From NCBI RefSeq assembly GCF_020073745.1, contig NZ_JAIRAU010000035.1, positions 1-64,000 on the forward strand: DNA of 64,000 nucleotides, in the 5' to 3' direction. This DNA comes from Nannocystis pusilla. GTDB lineage: Bacteria; Myxococcota_A; Polyangia; Nannocystales; Nannocystaceae. The translations under genes were made by a program, and so were the position numbers. This document shows positions 43,983 to 51,882 of this stretch, one piece after another (the stretch's first letter is position 1; the number at the start of each line of letters is the position of its first letter). The notes under the pieces were generated by a model. The model saw only the letters and a program-made list of their open reading frames with translations, did no database searches and was not told the origin of the DNA.

Positions 43983-45209
43983 TCAGCCCCACGGCGGGGC
44001 GAGGGGCAGCGTGCCCCTTCGGACCAGCGACGGCGCCGAGGTCGAGCGGTCGAGGCGGATCATGTAGACCCCGCGGTCGCTGCCGAGCCGGCCGGTGTCC
44101 GGCCGGTCGCACGCGTCGATCTCGATCGCCTCCGGATCGCCGGGCCCACCGAAGCCGTCCGTGCTCGGCACCTCGCAACCCATCACGCTGCCCTCGCCGT
44201 GACACACCGACCACGCGCCGAGCGGGTTGCCGTTGGGCGCCGCCTCGACGACGTCGGCGACCGGTCCCGCTTCGAATCCGCCGGCGCCGGTGGCGATGAT
44301 CTCCGACACGCGCTCGCCGGTCGCCAGGTCGCAGCTCTCCATCGCCGCGTCGCCCCACGACAGCTCCGAGGCGTCGCGCATCACGTGCGTCCCGCTGGTC
44401 GCCAGCCGCTCACCCCAGCACATCGTCTCGACTCGATTCGCGCCGTCGACATCGACGAGCGTGACGAGGTTGGTGCCGATCACCAGCCGGTCGCCGACGG
44501 CGTCGACGAAGCTTGCCGTCGCGCTGGCGAAGGTCGCCAGCGGTTCCCCCGTCCACGCCAGCGTGGTCGCGGTCCCGCCCTCCACGCCCGCGACGAACGT
44601 GACGCCGACCGAGGTGATCGCCATCAGCTCCGTGGCGACGCCCTTCGCGATCGCCAGCGGCTCGCCGATCGGCCCGTCGGCGCCCGCGCGCACGACCTTC
44701 TGCGTCATGTCCGGCAGCAGCCCGAGCACGCCGGCCTCGCCCGTGACGCCGTTGACGTGGAACGCACCGATCTCCGCGAAGCCCGCGAGCGCGGTGAGGT
44801 CGAAGCTCGCCGTCGAGCCGTCGACCTCGATCCGCTGCAGCACGATCGCCTCGTCGCTCGTCGTCCCCACCACCCATGCGCGCTGCTGCTGCGTCAGGTC
44901 GAAGCCCCGGACCGCGACGATCGGCGCGAGCGACACGCTCCACTCGAGCTCCGGATCGACGGCCAGCGTGCACGCCTCGGTGCACGCGTCACACCCGGGG
45001 CTGGCGTCGTCGCAGGCCTCGCCGGGATCGACGACGCCGTCGCCGCAGTGACTCTCCGGCAGGTCGGGCGTGCCGCCGGACGTCGGCGCCGTGCTGCTCG
45101 CGTCACTGCTCGCGTCACTGCTCGTCTGCCCGCTGTCCGTGCCTTTCGCGGGCTCGGGGCTGCAGCCTCCGAGCAGCATCGCCATCACAAGCCAGGGATT
45201 ACGCACCAT
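43983..45209 (-). CDS. Lipoprotein with myxobacterial Cys-rich (DUF4215-like) motif
   Basis: A 408-aa lipoprotein with lipobox LLGGC (about residues 12-16), a Ser/Thr/Asp spacer to ~50, then HCGDGVVDPGEACDDASPGCDACTEACTL. This is the Cys-rich calcium-loop-like repeat abundant in myxobacterial exported proteins. The remaining ~320 residues look like beta-propeller blades with no catalytic motif. An 18-bp perfect palindrome sits 12 bp before its start. It is downstream of a PepSY gene on the same strand. Confidence 0.8.
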   Translation of the reverse strand: MVRNPWLVMAMLLGGCSPEPAKGTDSGQTSSDASSDASSTAPTSGGTPDLPESHCGDGVVDPGEACDDASPGCDACTEACTLAVDPELEWSVSLAPIVAVRGFDLTQQQRAWVVGTTSDEAIVLQRIEVDGSTASFDLTALAGFAEIGAFHVNGVTGEAGVLGLLPDMTQKVVRAGADGPIGEPLAIAKGVATELMAITSVGVTFVAGVEGGTATTLAWTGEPLATFASATASFVDAVGDRLVIGTNLVTLVDVDGANRVETMCWGERLATSGTHVMRDASELSWGDAAMESCDLATGERVSEIIATGAGGFEAGPVADVVEAAPNGNPLGAWSVCHGEGSVMGCEVPSTDGFGGPGDPEAIEIDACDRPDTGRLGSDRGVYMIRLDRSTSAPSLVRRGTLPLAPPWG

Positions 45210-45220
45210 CTCCGCAGACT

Positions 45221-45238
45221 ATCACTCCGCGGAGTGAT
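45221..45238. terminator. Perfect 18-bp palindrome ATCACTCCGCGGAGTGAT
   Basis: It lies 21 bp after the PepSY gene stop and 12 bp before the lipoprotein start, both on the minus strand. It could end PepSY transcription or act as an operator for the lipoprotein gene. No T run is present. Confidence 0.5.
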
Positions 45239-45259
45239 TCGCACGATGCGAGCCGGGGC

Positions 45260-45601
45260 TCAATCGTCCGCGTCCTCGTCCTCGACCGCGATCACCGAGC
45301 CGTCGTCGCCGTCGATCTCCACCTCCTTGCGCGGCTGCTGGCGGTCGGTGGGCTGGATCTCGACGCTGTAGATCCATCGGCCGTGCTCGCGCTCGAGCTC
45401 GGCGCTGATCACCGTCCCCGGCACCTGCTTCAGCGCCGCCGTGCGCGCCTCCTCGAGGCTGAGCTTCGGCTTCGCCGCCCGGTCGCGCGACGGGGCGGCG
45501 GCGGGCGCCGAGGTCGCGGCGTCGACGGAGTTGGGGGCAGACGCAGCCCGGCACGCGGTCGGCGCGAGCGACAGGAAGAGAGACATCAGAACGACGTGCA
45601 T
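45260..45601 (-). CDS. Exported PepSY-domain protein
   Basis: A 113-aa protein with a signal sequence (~1-19; LAPTAC could be a lipobox). An Ala/Pro linker leads to one PepSY domain with LSLEEARTAALKQVPGTVISAELE and GRWIYSVEI and an acidic tail (DGSVIAVEDEDADD). PepSY domains often bind or inhibit peptidases or sense envelope conditions. It is divergent from the PLP decarboxylase gene with a 46-bp gap. Confidence 0.85.
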   Translation of the reverse strand: MHVVLMSLFLSLAPTACRAASAPNSVDAATSAPAAAPSRDRAAKPKLSLEEARTAALKQVPGTVISAELEREHGRWIYSVEIQPTDRQQPRKEVEIDGDDGSVIAVEDEDADD

Positions 45602-45647
45602 GCCCGCAGCATGCCGCTCGCCGCTCCTACGCGCCTGTTAAGCCTTC

Positions 45648-47144
45648 ATGAAGGCCGGGGCGCGCTTGACCGCGCCGCCCCGCCCCGCAAAAGTGCCCCG
45701 CGTGGACCTCGACGAGCTCGTCCGGCCGATCCTCGACCTCCTGCGCGGCGCCGACGAGCGCCACGCGCGGATCGCCGACCTGGCCGGGCCCGACGTCCAC
45801 GAAGCCGCCTTCGCCGGGCTCGGCGTGCCCCTGTCTCTCGGGCCAGGCGAGTCGCTCGACCTCGCCGCCTTGACGCGGGCCGTCGAGGCGACGATCGCCC
45901 GCTCGGTGCGCACGCTGCACCCGCGCTTCTTCAACCAGAACTTCGCCGGCGCCGACCCGATCGCCGTGATCGGCGACTTCCTCGGCGCCGCGCTCAACAC
46001 CACCATGGCCACCTACGAGGCCGCGCCGGTGTTCACCCTGATGGAGCGGGCCGTGCTCGCGCGCCTGGCCGCGCTGGCCGGCTGGACCGCGCACGAGGGC
46101 CTGTTCGTGCCGGGCGGCTCGTTCTCCAACCTCTACGCCCTGCAGCTCGCGCGCCTGCGCGTCGACCCCGAGGCGCGCGAGCGCGGCCACGACGGCGCGC
46201 CGCTGGTCGCCTTCACCTCGACGCACGCCCACTATTCGCTGAAGAAAGCCGTCGTGCTGCTCGGCCTCGGGCGGCGCGCGCTGGTCGAGGTCGCCTGCGA
46301 CGAGCGCGGCCGGATGCGCCCCGAGGCCCTCGCCGCGGCGGTCGACGCCAGCCTGGCGCGCGGCGAGCGGCCGTTCTTCGTCAACGCCACCGCCGGCACC
46401 ACCGTGCTCGGCGGCTTCGACCCGTTGCCCGCGCTCGCCGACCTCGCCGAGCGCCACGGCCTGTGGCTGCACGTCGACGGCAGCTTCGGCGCCTCGGCGC
46501 TGTTCTCCGCCGCCCAGGCCCGCCGCATGGACGGCGTCGCCCGGGCCGACTCGCTGGCGTGGAACCTCCACAAGATGCTCGGCGTCACCCAGCAGTGCGC
46601 CGCCTTCCTGGTCCGAAAGACAGGTGCCCTGCGCGCCGCCTTCGCCGCCGGCGCGGACTATCTGTTCCAGCCCGACAAGCCGCACGCCGAGTACGACAGC
46701 GGCGACCTCACCTTCCAGTGCGCGCGCCGGGTCGACGCGCTCAAGGCCTGGCTGACCTGGAAGGCCCGCGGCGAGGCCGGCTTCGCCGCCCGCATCGACC
46801 ACGCCGTCGCCCTCGCCGAGCACGCCGCCGCGCGGATCGCCGGCGACCCGCGGTTCGTGCTCGCCGCGCCGCCCTCGTGGGTCAACGTGTGCTTCTGGTG
46901 GATCCCCCCGGACCTGCGCCCGCTCGCCGCCCGCACCCCCGAGGTCGACGCCGCGCTCCACGCCCTCGCCCCGCGGATCAAGGCCGCCATGCTGCGCGGC
47001 GGCGCCGCCATGCTCGGCTTCCAGCCGATCGACGGCGGGCCCAATTGCTTCCGCCTGCTGTTCATCAACCCCGCCACGCGGCGCGAGGACATCGACGCGA
47101 CCCTCGACATCCTCGACGCCTGCGGCCGCGAGGCGCTCGCCTGA
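45648..47144 (+). CDS. PLP-dependent group II decarboxylase (glutamate/cysteine-sulfinate/diaminobutyrate type)
   Basis: A 498-aa enzyme of the GAD/DDC superfamily: HPRFFNQNFAGADPIAVIGDFLGAALN-type N-terminus, VPGGSFSNLYAL, THAHYSLKKA, VNATAGTTVLGGFDP, LHVDGSFG and SLAWNLHKML with PLP Lys309. The sequence is closest in feel to cysteine-sulfinate or glutamate decarboxylase-like bacterial proteins. It should release CO2 from an acidic or basic amino acid. The start may instead be GTG at 45702. Two palindromic elements are in frame (45829-45846 and 46608-46625). A lipoprotein gene follows after 7 bp. Confidence 0.85.
   Translation: MKAGARLTAPPRPAKVPRVDLDELVRPILDLLRGADERHARIADLAGPDVHEAAFAGLGVPLSLGPGESLDLAALTRAVEATIARSVRTLHPRFFNQNFAGADPIAVIGDFLGAALNTTMATYEAAPVFTLMERAVLARLAALAGWTAHEGLFVPGGSFSNLYALQLARLRVDPEARERGHDGAPLVAFTSTHAHYSLKKAVVLLGLGRRALVEVACDERGRMRPEALAAAVDASLARGERPFFVNATAGTTVLGGFDPLPALADLAERHGLWLHVDGSFGASALFSAAQARRMDGVARADSLAWNLHKMLGVTQQCAAFLVRKTGALRAAFAAGADYLFQPDKPHAEYDSGDLTFQCARRVDALKAWLTWKARGEAGFAARIDHAVALAEHAAARIAGDPRFVLAAPPSWVNVCFWWIPPDLRPLAARTPEVDAALHALAPRIKAAMLRGGAAMLGFQPIDGGPNCFRLLFINPATRREDIDATLDILDACGREALA
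46608..46625. repeat. 18-bp palindromic element inside the decarboxylase gene
   Basis: CTGGTCCGAAAGACAGGT, in reverse orientation, encodes part of FLVRKTGALR just after the PLP-lysine segment. Confidence 0.55.
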
Positions 47145-47151
47145 GTGCACC

Positions 47152-47985
47152 ATGAACCGTCCCTCCCGCTCGTGCTGCTTCGGCCTCGCGTTCGCCGTGG
47201 TCGCGGCGTGCCCCGAGTCATCGAAGCCCGGGCCGAGCCCCACACCCGCGGCGGCGGTTGAACCGGCCACACCGTCCTCCTCGCTCGCCCCCGTCGAACC
47301 CGTCCGCGCCGCTCCGCCTGCGCCCGTCGAACCCGACCCGTCGGCTCCCGTCCCGCCCGTGCCCGTCGAACCCGCGCCCGCGCCGGTTCGCCCCGAGCTC
47401 GCGCCCGAGTTGAATCCCGAGACGCTGGCTGCGCTCGTGAGCGCCGTCGACGGCGACATCCAGGCGCTGCTCCACCCCGAGCTCGGCGTCTGGCTGATCC
47501 ACAACATGGCGGGTGCGGTGCCGTATCTCGTCCTGCGCGACGCCTGGCCGAAGCGAGAGCGCGGCTGGCAGCTCGAGTCGCAGTTCGACTCGGCCGCGAT
47601 CCTCGCGGCGCTCGCCGATGCGCCGAACTGGACCAAGAATTATCGGCCTCCCGACCCCGCCAACTGCGATGACGGCTCGGCGCGGCTGAACATCGGCCCG
47701 AGCGACGCGCTCGACGAGGTGCTCGACATCCACATGGGCGGCCGCGAGACCCCGCTGGACGAACCAATGCCGCCACCGTGGCTGCTGCAGACGCCCGCGC
47801 AGCTGCGAGCGTCGGGCACGCGCCCGCTGTTCGTCCCGGCCCGCTGGGCCCGGCTGCAGCGCCTGCGGGCCGCCGCCAGCCACCACGTCGTCCTCGACGA
47901 GATGGACGCGGTCGTCGAGTTCGGGCGCGTCGACGGCCGCTGGTACCTGCTCGGCATCGACGGCCGGCACGACGCCTGCGGGTAA
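47152..47985 (+). CDS. Pro-rich lipoprotein, function unknown
   Basis: A 277-aa lipoprotein with lipobox AVVAAC (about residues 15-20). Residues ~25-85 are Pro/Val/Glu-rich with repeated PVEP units, a rigid spacer. The C-terminal domain (~90-277) has a regular beta/alpha appearance (ALLHPELGVWLIHNMAGAVPYLV, VVEFGRVDGRWYLLGID) resembling small calcium- or peptide-binding domains, but I cannot name it. It follows the decarboxylase by 7 bp and probably shares its transcript. A four-unit palindrome chain starts 14 bp after its stop. Confidence 0.7.
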   Translation: MNRPSRSCCFGLAFAVVAACPESSKPGPSPTPAAAVEPATPSSSLAPVEPVRAAPPAPVEPDPSAPVPPVPVEPAPAPVRPELAPELNPETLAALVSAVDGDIQALLHPELGVWLIHNMAGAVPYLVLRDAWPKRERGWQLESQFDSAAILAALADAPNWTKNYRPPDPANCDDGSARLNIGPSDALDEVLDIHMGGRETPLDEPMPPPWLLQTPAQLRASGTRPLFVPARWARLQRLRAAASHHVVLDEMDAVVEFGRVDGRWYLLGIDGRHDACG

Positions 47986-47998
47986 CACGCTCCTCAGA

Positions 47999-48058
47999 AC
48001 ATGTCCTGTTCGACATGTCCTTGGCGACATTGCGCCAAGAACATGTCTTAAAGACGGA
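47999..48058. repeat. Four chained palindromic elements at a convergent junction
   Basis: Units begin at 47999, 48013, 48027 and 48041, a strict 14-bp step with shared ACAT ends. The first two are close to consensus; the last two are degenerate. They fill most of the 88-bp gap between convergent genes. Confidence 0.7.
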
Positions 48059-48073
48059 ACAGGCGGACACCCA

Positions 48074-49741
48074 TCACTCGACGACGACGTGGCGGTAGCT
48101 CAGCGTCGCGTCGACGATGTGGATGTCGAGCTGGCGCGCGGCCGCGTCGCCGGTGATCCACGCGGCCGCGCCGGCGAGCGGGAAGGCGTCGTCGCCGCGG
48201 GGCAGGTGGGCGTCGGAGAGCCACGCCGCGGGCACCAGCGCCTCGCCGCCGGCGTCGATCACCATCCCCCACGTCCCGGCGAACGCCGGCGCGGCGCCGT
48301 CCCAGCGCTCCCACAGCACCACGTACGTGTCGTCGCCGAGCGGCACGAGCTTGGGGCGCTCGGCGTGCGACTGGCCGCCGCTCTCCGTTTGATAGTGGGT
48401 GAGCCAGCGCAGCCGATTTTGCCGCGGCTGCCCGCCCGACGTCACGTCGAGCGTGTCCGGCAGCCCCGGGTCGAGGTGCATCCCGCTGTCTGCCGGCTCG
48501 CTCGCGAATTCTCGGCGCACGCGCACGACCGCCAGCTCGCGTGCGCCCGAGACCAGCGCGCCGGTGCCCGGCGTCGCCTCGGTGGCGAACAGCGCCAGGT
48601 AGCCGTAGGTCGGGTCGCCCGTGATCGGGGCGGCGTCGCCGAGGCGCGAGAAGGTGTTGTTGTTGCCGGTGTCGCCCTTGATCGCCAGCAAAGAGTACGC
48701 GCCGCTGTCGGGTTCGACGCGCGCGAAGCTGACGTCGCGGGGATAGGCGTCGCCGAGGTGGAGCTCGATGAAGCCGTCGCCGTCGTGGAAGAGCCGCTGA
48801 TCGAAGGAGTGACTGACCCAGATCGACGAGGTGCGGGTGACGGCCCCGGACGTCGCGTCGAGGTGGGTGGTCACCGCCTTCTGGTGGCGCGCCATGATGT
48901 TCCAGTCGGTGTCGGTGTTGTTGCCGTGGACCAGGGCCAGCGCGCCGGCGCCCCAGGCCAGCCGCGCGGTCGCGGCGACCATGGGATTGACGATCGGCTC
49001 GGAGCCGGGATCGAGGGCCCCGCGCCCGAGGCCGACGTCGCTGTCGAATTGCACGGTGCCGTCCCAGGTCTGCTTGACCACGCGGACGACGTCGCCGCGA
49101 TGCTCGCCGGGCTGCGGATCTTCGAGGGTGATGTCGTCGTCCTCGGCGCCGCTGGCGACGTAGAGCGCGCCCTCGGGGTCGCGCGCGAGCCCCATGATGC
49201 GATCGAGCAGCGGCGGCTCGAGCGCGGCGGTGATCACGTAGTCGTCCGCGTCGGGCTCGAGGTGCAGCAGAAAGGCGCGGCCGTTCGGCCCCTGGCTGTA
49301 GTCCTGGACCAGGAGGTCGATGGCGGCGCCCTGCGGCACGGCGACGATCTCGGGCGTCTTGCCGTACTGCGTCTCCCAGCTGTCGGGGCCGACGACGTCC
49401 TGCTGGTTGGTGTCGAACGGCACGAGCAGCTCGGCGATCGTCCCCACCGGCATCGGCGCCGGCTCGCCGGTCTCGCTCGTCTCGGCGGTCGTCGTCGGGG
49501 CCCCGGTCGCGGTGGTCTCGCTCGCGGTGGACTCGGTCCCGGCGGTGCTCCCCGGCTCGGTCACGCCGCCGGTGGTCGGGTTCGCGTCGGTCTCGCCCGT
49601 GGCCCCGCTCGTCGTCGCCTCGCTCGTGCCGGCCGACGGCGACACCGTCCCCGCGTCGTCGCTGCCGCCGACGCCACCGCACGCCGCCAGCCATGAGAAT
49701 CCGAGAGCTGCCCACGTCCTTCGCCCCGCGCCGATCGACAT
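48074..49741 (-). CDS. Large Thr-rich lipoprotein, beta-propeller-like
   Basis: A 555-aa lipoprotein with lipobox WLAAC (about residues 17-21) and a Thr/Ser/Glu/Gly spacer to ~95. The rest is a beta-rich region with repeated short strands (LARDPEGALYVASGA, LAWGAGALALVHGNN, IWVSHSFDQRLFHDGDGF) typical of six- or seven-bladed propellers. No active-site signature is recognised. It stands alone on the minus strand. Confidence 0.75.
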   Translation of the reverse strand: MSIGAGRRTWAALGFSWLAACGGVGGSDDAGTVSPSAGTSEATTSGATGETDANPTTGGVTEPGSTAGTESTASETTATGAPTTTAETSETGEPAPMPVGTIAELLVPFDTNQQDVVGPDSWETQYGKTPEIVAVPQGAAIDLLVQDYSQGPNGRAFLLHLEPDADDYVITAALEPPLLDRIMGLARDPEGALYVASGAEDDDITLEDPQPGEHRGDVVRVVKQTWDGTVQFDSDVGLGRGALDPGSEPIVNPMVAATARLAWGAGALALVHGNNTDTDWNIMARHQKAVTTHLDATSGAVTRTSSIWVSHSFDQRLFHDGDGFIELHLGDAYPRDVSFARVEPDSGAYSLLAIKGDTGNNNTFSRLGDAAPITGDPTYGYLALFATEATPGTGALVSGARELAVVRVRREFASEPADSGMHLDPGLPDTLDVTSGGQPRQNRLRWLTHYQTESGGQSHAERPKLVPLGDDTYVVLWERWDGAAPAFAGTWGMVIDAGGEALVPAAWLSDAHLPRGDDAFPLAGAAAWITGDAAARQLDIHIVDATLSYRHVVVE

Positions 49742-50374
49742 GGGCTCGACGGTAGAGAATTCGCGCGGACGAAGTCGAGTACGAATGATTGCGGGCCCTC
49801 GACCCCATGCGCGGACACGAGAGCCACGAGCGAGCTCTCGACGTCGACCAGCGCTCGCGCGTGGTGAGCCCGCGTCGCATCGGCGACGACGAGGACCTCA
49901 CGATCGCGACGGACTCCAGCGCCGAGGGCGCCGCGACTCGCCGCTCGAGATCGATCCGCGCCGGTGGACCGGCGCGCGCCACGGCGGGCGCGCTCTCACC
50001 ACGACACCGGAGGCCGCCCGAGGCCGCCGTGGCGGACCGTCATCGCGGGACATGTTTTAAAAGACATATCACTCCAGTGCCGCGCTCGCCGCCGCGATCG
50101 CGACGTGCCGCGGAGCACGTCCGGCGCTCGCCACATTGACGCCTGCGGCGCCGATGCGAACGATGATTCTCGCCGCGCACTCGCAAAGCGTCACGCGTGG
50201 ATCCCCCGGGAGCCGCGTGTGCCCGCGGGGAGCACAGCGTGACGCCGCTGCAAGGCTACGCCGCGGGCCCGTGAAGCCTGATAGAACTATGTCCTGATGG
50301 ACGATGTCGGCGGCCGCCGAGCGTGTGGGCCAACGAACAATCCGACGCTGCGAACCGGCGCTATCGCAACGGAC
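49742..50374. other. Intergenic region with two palindromic elements
   Basis: Over 600 bp without a supported gene, between divergent genes. It contains an AT-rich element copy ACATGTTT-TAAA-AGACAT (50050-50067) and another, CTATGTCC-TGAT-GGACGA, at 50287-50304. Short open frames here have no family features. Confidence 0.5.
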
Positions 50375-51799
50375 ATGGAAGAACGGCAAAACCTCGAATC
50401 TGCCCCGCCGCGGACGCCGCTGTGGGCGCGGCTGTTCGCGCCGGTCGACATCGCCTCGCTGGTCTGCTTCCGCATCGCGTTCGGCGTGCTGATGATGGTC
50501 GAGGTCGGGCGCTACATCCCGCGGATCGGCCGCTACTACATCGACCCGGCGTTCAACTTCACCTACTACGGGTTCGAGTGGGTCAAGGCGCTGCCGGGCG
50601 ACTGGATGTACGTGCACTTCGGCGTGCTCGGGCTGGCGGCGCTGTGCGTCACGATCGGCCTGTGTTACCGGCTCGCCGCCGCGGTGTTCTTCGCCGGCTT
50701 CAGCTACATGTTCCTGCTCGAGCAGGCGCGCTACCTCAACCACATCTACCTGCTGTGCCTGATCGCCTTCCTCATGATCTTCGTGCCGGCGCACCGGGCC
50801 TTCTCGGTCGACGCGTGGCTGCGGCCGAAGCTGCGCAGCCGCACCGTGCCGGCGTGGGCGCTGTGGCTGATCCGGCTGCAGATCGGGATCCCCTACTTTT
50901 ACGGCGGGCTCGCCAAGATCAACCACGACTGGCTGCACGGCGAGCCGATGCGGATGTGGCTGGCCAAGCGCGCCGACGGCACCCTGCTCGGCCCGCTGAT
51001 GACGGAGGAGTGGGTCGTCTACTTCTTCAGCTACGGCGGCCTGCTGTTCGACCTGCTGATCGTGCCGGCGATGCTGTGGCGGCGCACCCGCCCGTTCGCG
51101 TTCGTCGCCGCGCTCGGCTTCCACTTCATCAACGGCAACATCTTCAGCATCGGCATCTTCCCGTGGGTGATGGCCGCCGCGACGCTGATGTTCTTCCCGC
51201 CCGATTGGCCGCGGCGGCTCCGCGACCACACCGCTCGCGCGCTCGGCCTGGTCGTGGCCGAGCCGGCCGCCGCGGCCCCGCGCCCGCCGCCGCCGAGCCG
51301 GCCGACGCGCAAGCAGAAGTACCTGCTCGCCTTCCTCGCCGCCTACACCTCGTGGCAGCTGCTGTTCCCGCTGCGCCACTGGCTGTACCCCGGCGACGTC
51401 GCGTGGACCGAGGAGGGCCACAAGTTCTCGTGGCGCATGAAGCTGCGCGACAAGTCCGGCACCGCCGTCTTCTACGCCACCGACCCCGCCAGCGGCGAGA
51501 CGTGGAAGGTCGACCTGAGATCTCGGGTCAAGCGCTGGCAGCTGTCCGAGATGACAGGTCGACCCGAGATGATCCTCGAACTCGCGCATCACATCGGCGC
51601 CCAGCTCGAGGCCGAGGGCACCCCCGACGTCGAGATCCGCGTCCACGCCTGGACCTCGGTCAACGGGCGCCCCAAGCAGCTCCTCATCGACCCCGAGGTC
51701 GACCTCATGAAGGTCGAACGCAGTCTCTTTCCGGCATCGTGGATACGGCCCGAAGCCCCGCTCGACCCCGCGGTCGCGGCGCGCCTTTCAGAGATGTAA
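50375..51799 (+). CDS. Vitamin-K-dependent gamma-glutamyl carboxylase homologue (HTTM)
   Basis: A 474-aa membrane enzyme from ATG 50375 (an in-frame ATG at 50297 would add 26 residues). The HTTM part has about eight helices, with ARYLNHIYLLCLIAFLMIFVPAHR and AKINHDWLHGEPMRMWL, the conserved region around the animal carboxylase's active Lys. The lumen-like C-terminal part has LFPLRHWLYPGDVAWTEEGHKFSWRMKLRDK, a hallmark of the family. The enzyme in animals turns Glu to Gla using reduced vitamin K; bacterial homologues are known but poorly defined. A VKOR homologue is present at 30.7 kb, but not adjacent. A palindromic element (51540-51557) lies in frame. Confidence 0.88.
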   Translation: MEERQNLESAPPRTPLWARLFAPVDIASLVCFRIAFGVLMMVEVGRYIPRIGRYYIDPAFNFTYYGFEWVKALPGDWMYVHFGVLGLAALCVTIGLCYRLAAAVFFAGFSYMFLLEQARYLNHIYLLCLIAFLMIFVPAHRAFSVDAWLRPKLRSRTVPAWALWLIRLQIGIPYFYGGLAKINHDWLHGEPMRMWLAKRADGTLLGPLMTEEWVVYFFSYGGLLFDLLIVPAMLWRRTRPFAFVAALGFHFINGNIFSIGIFPWVMAAATLMFFPPDWPRRLRDHTARALGLVVAEPAAAAPRPPPPSRPTRKQKYLLAFLAAYTSWQLLFPLRHWLYPGDVAWTEEGHKFSWRMKLRDKSGTAVFYATDPASGETWKVDLRSRVKRWQLSEMTGRPEMILELAHHIGAQLEAEGTPDVEIRVHAWTSVNGRPKQLLIDPEVDLMKVERSLFPASWIRPEAPLDPAVAARLSEM

Positions 51800-51827
51800 T
51801 GCACGGTTCATTGACCCGAAAACGACG

Positions 51828-51837
51828 TTACCGGTAA
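51828..51837. promoter_or_regulatory. Palindrome TTACCGGTAA upstream of the RND pump
   Basis: A perfect 10-bp palindrome 45 bp before the czcA-like start, in a short AT-richer leader. It is a candidate binding site for the response regulator encoded downstream; inference only. Confidence 0.3.
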
Positions 51838-51882
51838 TCGCTGGGGTACGCGGACGATCATCCCCGTCCGCGGTGCCCCACG

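Noticed and set aside
49789..50139. Open frame of 116 codons in the 633-bp gap
   Set aside because: Arg-rich, no ribosome-binding site, no recognisable domain; typical random frame at this GC.
30656..51799. VKOR and the gamma-carboxylase as one operon
   Set aside because: They are about 20 kb apart on opposite strands, and this VKOR is fused to DsbA, so its main partner is disulfide formation.
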